This document shows, piece after piece, positions 4,259 through 6,903 of a DNA stretch of 6,903 nucleotides. The number at the start of each line of letters is the position of its first letter. The stretch's first letter is position 1. Made by a program: the position numbers and the translations under genes. The notes beneath the pieces are model-generated. The model saw nothing but the letters and a program-made list of their open reading frames with translations. It did not search any database and was not told where the DNA came from. Source of the stretch: Spirochaetia bacterium (GTDB taxonomy: Bacteria > Spirochaetota > Spirochaetia > PWKH01); the NCBI GenBank assembly GCA_007128345.1, contig SKXS01000069.1:1-6903 (forward strand), given 5' to 3'.

Positions 4259-6121
4259 ATGAATAATAAGATTAAACGATTGGTCAGAAATGCAGGCCTC
4301 ATCTCTGCGGATGTACTGCTTCTGCTTGCAGCATGGGAACTGAGCTATTACGTAAACTCCCAGCATTTGTGGAGCCACGCTCCTGAATGGCCGTCCTTTC
4401 TGCTAATTGCCCTCATGGTAGCCTTTCAGATCGTTGTCTTCGTACTCATGAAGCTCTACTGGATATCGCTGCGGACCGTCTCTCTTGAACTAGTGTACCA
4501 GGGAGGCATCAGCTTCCTCATCGGACATCTCTTCACTGTCATGATTGTATCCGCCTTTACACGCGGAGAGATTAATATTCTCCACCTCCTGCTTCCCTAC
4601 TGGTCTATGAGCCTGGTGTTTCTCTTCGGCTACCGCCTCACCTTCCGGATGGCAAGGGGATACAACTTCACCGATCTGAACCACATCAACCTGCCGAGGA
4701 CTGTCCTCTACGGAGCGGGCGAGGTAGCAGACCAGCTGCTGCGGCTCTACCGTAAGGACCTGCTGGAATATAAGATCGTAGGCATCGTGGATGACAATCC
4801 CCTGAAGCAGAACACCCTGCTGCACGGAAAACCGATCCTAGGAGGATTCTCCTCCCTGGAACAGATATTCCAGCAGTACCAGATCAAGACCCTTATTATT
4901 TCAACGATGAATATGAAGAAGGAGCGGATGGATGAGGTAATCGGGCTTGCGAAGGAATATGAGGTGGATGTGAAGATCATCCCCTCCACCATAGAGCTCG
5001 AGTCATCCCAGAAGACCATCGCTGATATCAGGGACATTCAGGTGGAGGACCTGCTGGGCAGAGAGCCGGTGACCATCGATCGGCAGCCCATCATTGATCT
5101 GGTGAAGGGATGTAGAGTGCTAGTGACCGGAGCGGGGGGAACGATAGGCGGTGAGATCTGCAGCCAGCTTATGACCTACCATCCAGAGAAGATCATCATC
5201 CTGGATGTTGATGAGACGGAGATACACAACCTCGCGCTGAAACTCAACAACTACAAGACTTCCTTCAGCCAGCAGGTAACCCCGGTCATCTGCGATGTGA
5301 AGGATGAAAAAAAACTCAAGAGTGTATTTCGTGAGCATGCACCTGACATTGTCTTCCATGCGGCTGCCTATAAGCATGTTCCCCTGATGGAATATTTCCC
5401 GGAAGAGGCGCTGAAGACCAACATCGGCGGGACCTACCATGTCCTCAAAGCAAGCATAGAATTCAAGGTACGTAAGTGCATCGTCATATCTACCGACAAG
5501 GCTGTGAACCCGACTAATGTCATGGGTGCTACGAAGCGCATGTCCGAACTCATTGGATCAGCCTTCTCCACCAAGGAGACGGAGATCGTCTCGGTGCGTT
5601 TCGGCAATGTCCTGGGAAGTCGGGGTTCCATGCTTCCGCTGTTCATGGATCAGATCAGGCAGGGACTGCCGATTACCGTGACTCACAAGGATATTATCAG
5701 GTACTTCATGACTGTTCCGGAAGCGGTATCCCTGGTCTTCCTCGCAAGTTCCATTGGGAAGGGCAAGGAAGTGATGGTCCTTGATATGGGTCAGCCTATC
5801 AAGATCTACGAATTTGCCCAGGATTTAGTAAAGAAGTTCGGCGACGGCAGATCCAAGGTTGTGATCACCGGATTGAGACCCGGAGAAAAGCTCTATGAGG
5901 AACTGCTTGCCAAGTGCGATGAGACTATCCCCACCAGCTACCCGAAGGTATTCAAGGCAAAGGTGGAGGAGACCCTGGAAAAGCAGTTCATCGAAAAGTT
6001 CATGAAGGAGCTTAATTCATCTGACCCCGAGGAGCTCATCGGCCTGCTGCACACCTACATACCTGGTTTTGTACGCAACGGTGAAGCAGATGAACTTATC
6101 AGGAGCACCCTGGAAGCCTGA
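4259..6121 (+). CDS. Membrane-bound nucleotide-sugar 4,6-dehydratase (CapD/WbpM/PglF family)
   Basis: Members of this family dehydrate UDP-sugars, typically UDP-GlcNAc, to 4-keto-6-deoxy sugars for capsule, O-antigen or glycoprotein glycans, on the cytoplasmic face of the inner membrane. The 620-residue length is normal. Four membrane segments lie at about 11-32, 47-68, 78-100 and 107-125. A first Rossmann-like domain (about 148-245) has a GAGE loop (152-155). The catalytic short-chain dehydrogenase domain begins near 286 with TGAGGTIGG (290-298). It contains HAAAYKHVPLME (367-378) and the active-site segment STDKAVNPTNVMGATK (411-426), where Met422 and Lys426 replace the usual Tyr-x3-Lys, as in WbpM and PglF. 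RPGEKLYEEL follows near 540. I choose ATG 4259; GTG 4247 is in frame, and both have weak ribosome binding sites. The upstream terminator suggests attenuation. No other glycan gene is inside the window, so the exact product is unknown. Confidence 0.92.
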   Translation: MNNKIKRLVRNAGLISADVLLLLAAWELSYYVNSQHLWSHAPEWPSFLLIALMVAFQIVVFVLMKLYWISLRTVSLELVYQGGISFLIGHLFTVMIVSAFTRGEINILHLLLPYWSMSLVFLFGYRLTFRMARGYNFTDLNHINLPRTVLYGAGEVADQLLRLYRKDLLEYKIVGIVDDNPLKQNTLLHGKPILGGFSSLEQIFQQYQIKTLIISTMNMKKERMDEVIGLAKEYEVDVKIIPSTIELESSQKTIADIRDIQVEDLLGREPVTIDRQPIIDLVKGCRVLVTGAGGTIGGEICSQLMTYHPEKIIILDVDETEIHNLALKLNNYKTSFSQQVTPVICDVKDEKKLKSVFREHAPDIVFHAAAYKHVPLMEYFPEEALKTNIGGTYHVLKASIEFKVRKCIVISTDKAVNPTNVMGATKRMSELIGSAFSTKETEIVSVRFGNVLGSRGSMLPLFMDQIRQGLPITVTHKDIIRYFMTVPEAVSLVFLASSIGKGKEVMVLDMGQPIKIYEFAQDLVKKFGDGRSKVVITGLRPGEKLYEELLAKCDETIPTSYPKVFKAKVEETLEKQFIEKFMKELNSSDPEELIGLLHTYIPGFVRNGEADELIRSTLEA

Positions 6122-6405
6122 GGGTACAGGGAGTTCCGGCACTCTTTCGGTAATGTATCCCTTCCACATATACCCATCCGCACTTTCTGCATCACTGGGC
6201 AGGTAAGCTCAGCACAGGGAAATCCTTTCGGACCTATAAAAAAGGCAATTTTGTATTCGCATTCAGCAGAGCATATGGAGCAAACAGTCAGATTATCTCG
6301 GATATCCTGATGCTGCTACCCCAGAAGAAACCCTCACCATTGTTTCATACAGCGAGTGCATGCTTCAGCGGCTTAAGAACATGATACTGGGCAGTTGTAT
6401 TTGTT
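6122..6405. other. Intergenic gap with no clear gene, possible coding remnant
   Basis: These 284 bases separate two convergent genes. No strong terminator is seen; GGGTACA near 6123 and TGTATCCC near 6154 are partly complementary, but no T-run follows. On the plus strand two different frames stay open in turn without good starts: one from about 6154 to 6367, including HHWAGKLSTGK and FVFAFSRAYGANSQ, and another from 6240 to 6428, including YPDAATPEETLTIVSYSE. The second runs into the hydrolase on the other strand. This could be a frameshifted gene remnant or chance. Confidence 0.3.
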
Positions 6406-6903
6406 CTATGAATACAGGAACCGATTAGTCATCTCTGCAATAGCCGCTGTATTTTTTAGATATATGAAATGATCTCCTTCCATGATTTCATACTGTGCAT
6501 GAGGTCCGATTCGCGCAAGGTGCTGAATCTGATATTCCTTGGGCGTCATCTTCAGCTGCTTGTTGCACGTCTCCCAGGTTTTACTGGCAATGATCTTTAG
6601 GAAGGGTACGGATTCAGGGAATGGGAGATCCATTGTCTGTTTTATATGTTCAGATGACTGAGTCATCTGCTCCAGTAGGGTCTTATTCAGCGAAAACCCG
6701 GAGAATATGATGGAATCATCAATCTCTTGTTTAGTATATCCATAGGATCGCAGTTTTTTTCTGTTCGTAGTCAGCAGAGCGACAGCAGGCATAATCCCTA
6801 ATACCTGCATAGAAGAGGCCAGCGGAAGTACAAAGGCAACTATTTTTGGTGTTCGCTGATAATACGCTGATGATGTTCCATCAAGTGAAATGACGGCTTC
6901 CAC
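6406..6903 (-). CDS. Alpha/beta hydrolase, C-terminal part (5' end outside window)
   Basis: These are the last 165 or so residues of a probable alpha/beta-fold hydrolase, a broad family of esterases, lipases and related enzymes. The evidence is the C-terminal pattern. A strand leads to GDHFIYL, where the His (about residue 145 of the visible part) is in the place of the catalytic histidine, followed by the closing helix TAAIAEMTNRFL. Upstream, VPFLKIIAS resembles the strand that usually carries the catalytic acid, and EAVISLDGTSSAYY resembles the strand that follows the nucleophile elbow. The nucleophile itself would lie outside the window. The frame is open to the edge, so the first visible GTG is unlikely to be the true start. 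Its codon choice looks more AT-rich than its neighbours, which might indicate separate origin. Substrate is unknown; no co-directional neighbour is visible. Confidence 0.65.
   Translation of the reverse strand: MEAVISLDGTSSAYYQRTPKIVAFVLPLASSMQVLGIMPAVALLTTNRKKLRSYGYTKQEIDDSIIFSGFSLNKTLLEQMTQSSEHIKQTMDLPFPESVPFLKIIASKTWETCNKQLKMTPKEYQIQHLARIGPHAQYEIMEGDHFIYLKNTAAIAEMTNRFLYS

Noticed and set aside
4237..4266. Nine-codon leader peptide overlapping the dehydratase start
   Set aside because: The ribosome binding site is poor and the peptide has no regulatory codon pattern; likely chance.

Overview
This is a bacterial window of moderate GC content. The coding blocks are GC-richer than the intergenic blocks, which are clearly AT-rich around 90-165 and 3780-3970. 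Start codons (ATG, GTG), Shine-Dalgarno sequences, sigma-70-type promoters and intrinsic terminators all look bacterial. A spirochaete of the Sphaerochaeta type is my best guess from the general look of the proteins. This is an impression only, because there is no rRNA or marker gene. I see no tRNA, rRNA, CRISPR array, transposase or insertion sequence.

Layout, left to right. At 1-172 is a regulatory region. It holds the ribosome binding site of a leftward gene lying just outside the window, a leftward terminator-like hairpin, and a promoter for the rightward gene that follows. At 173-1168 (+) is a regulator with a DeoR-type C-terminal sugar-sensing domain and an unusual, long N-terminal region. 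It meets, tail to tail with a 4-base overlap, a two-TM potassium channel with a cytoplasmic RCK/TrkA module (1165-2169, -). Upstream of the channel on the same strand is a GNAT acetyltransferase (start best placed at 3200), possibly preceded by a small ORF of unknown nature (3193-3402, -). At 3537-3758 (+), divergent from this leftward set, is a small XRE/HipB-like repressor with no HipA partner. The two directions are served by facing promoters with near-mirror -35 boxes.

The stretch 3759-4258 has no convincing gene but much structure: a terminator for the XRE gene, a perfect inverted repeat, a set of 11-bp-phased GGAAT repeats, and a strong rightward intrinsic terminator about 90 bases before the next gene. 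That gene (4259-6121, +) encodes a membrane-anchored nucleotide-sugar 4,6-dehydratase of the CapD/WbpM/PglF family, used in making capsule, O-antigen or glycoprotein sugars. After a 284-base gap without a clear gene comes the C-terminal part of an alpha/beta hydrolase on the minus strand (6406-6903), cut by the window edge.

The genes do not form one pathway. The window reads as several small, independently regulated units. I do not see a convincing new multi-gene system. The most interesting material is regulatory: the structured, terminator-bearing leader before the sugar dehydratase, the symmetric divergent promoters beside the orphan XRE protein, and the atypical potassium channel (GFRE filter, glycine-poor RCK nucleotide loop).
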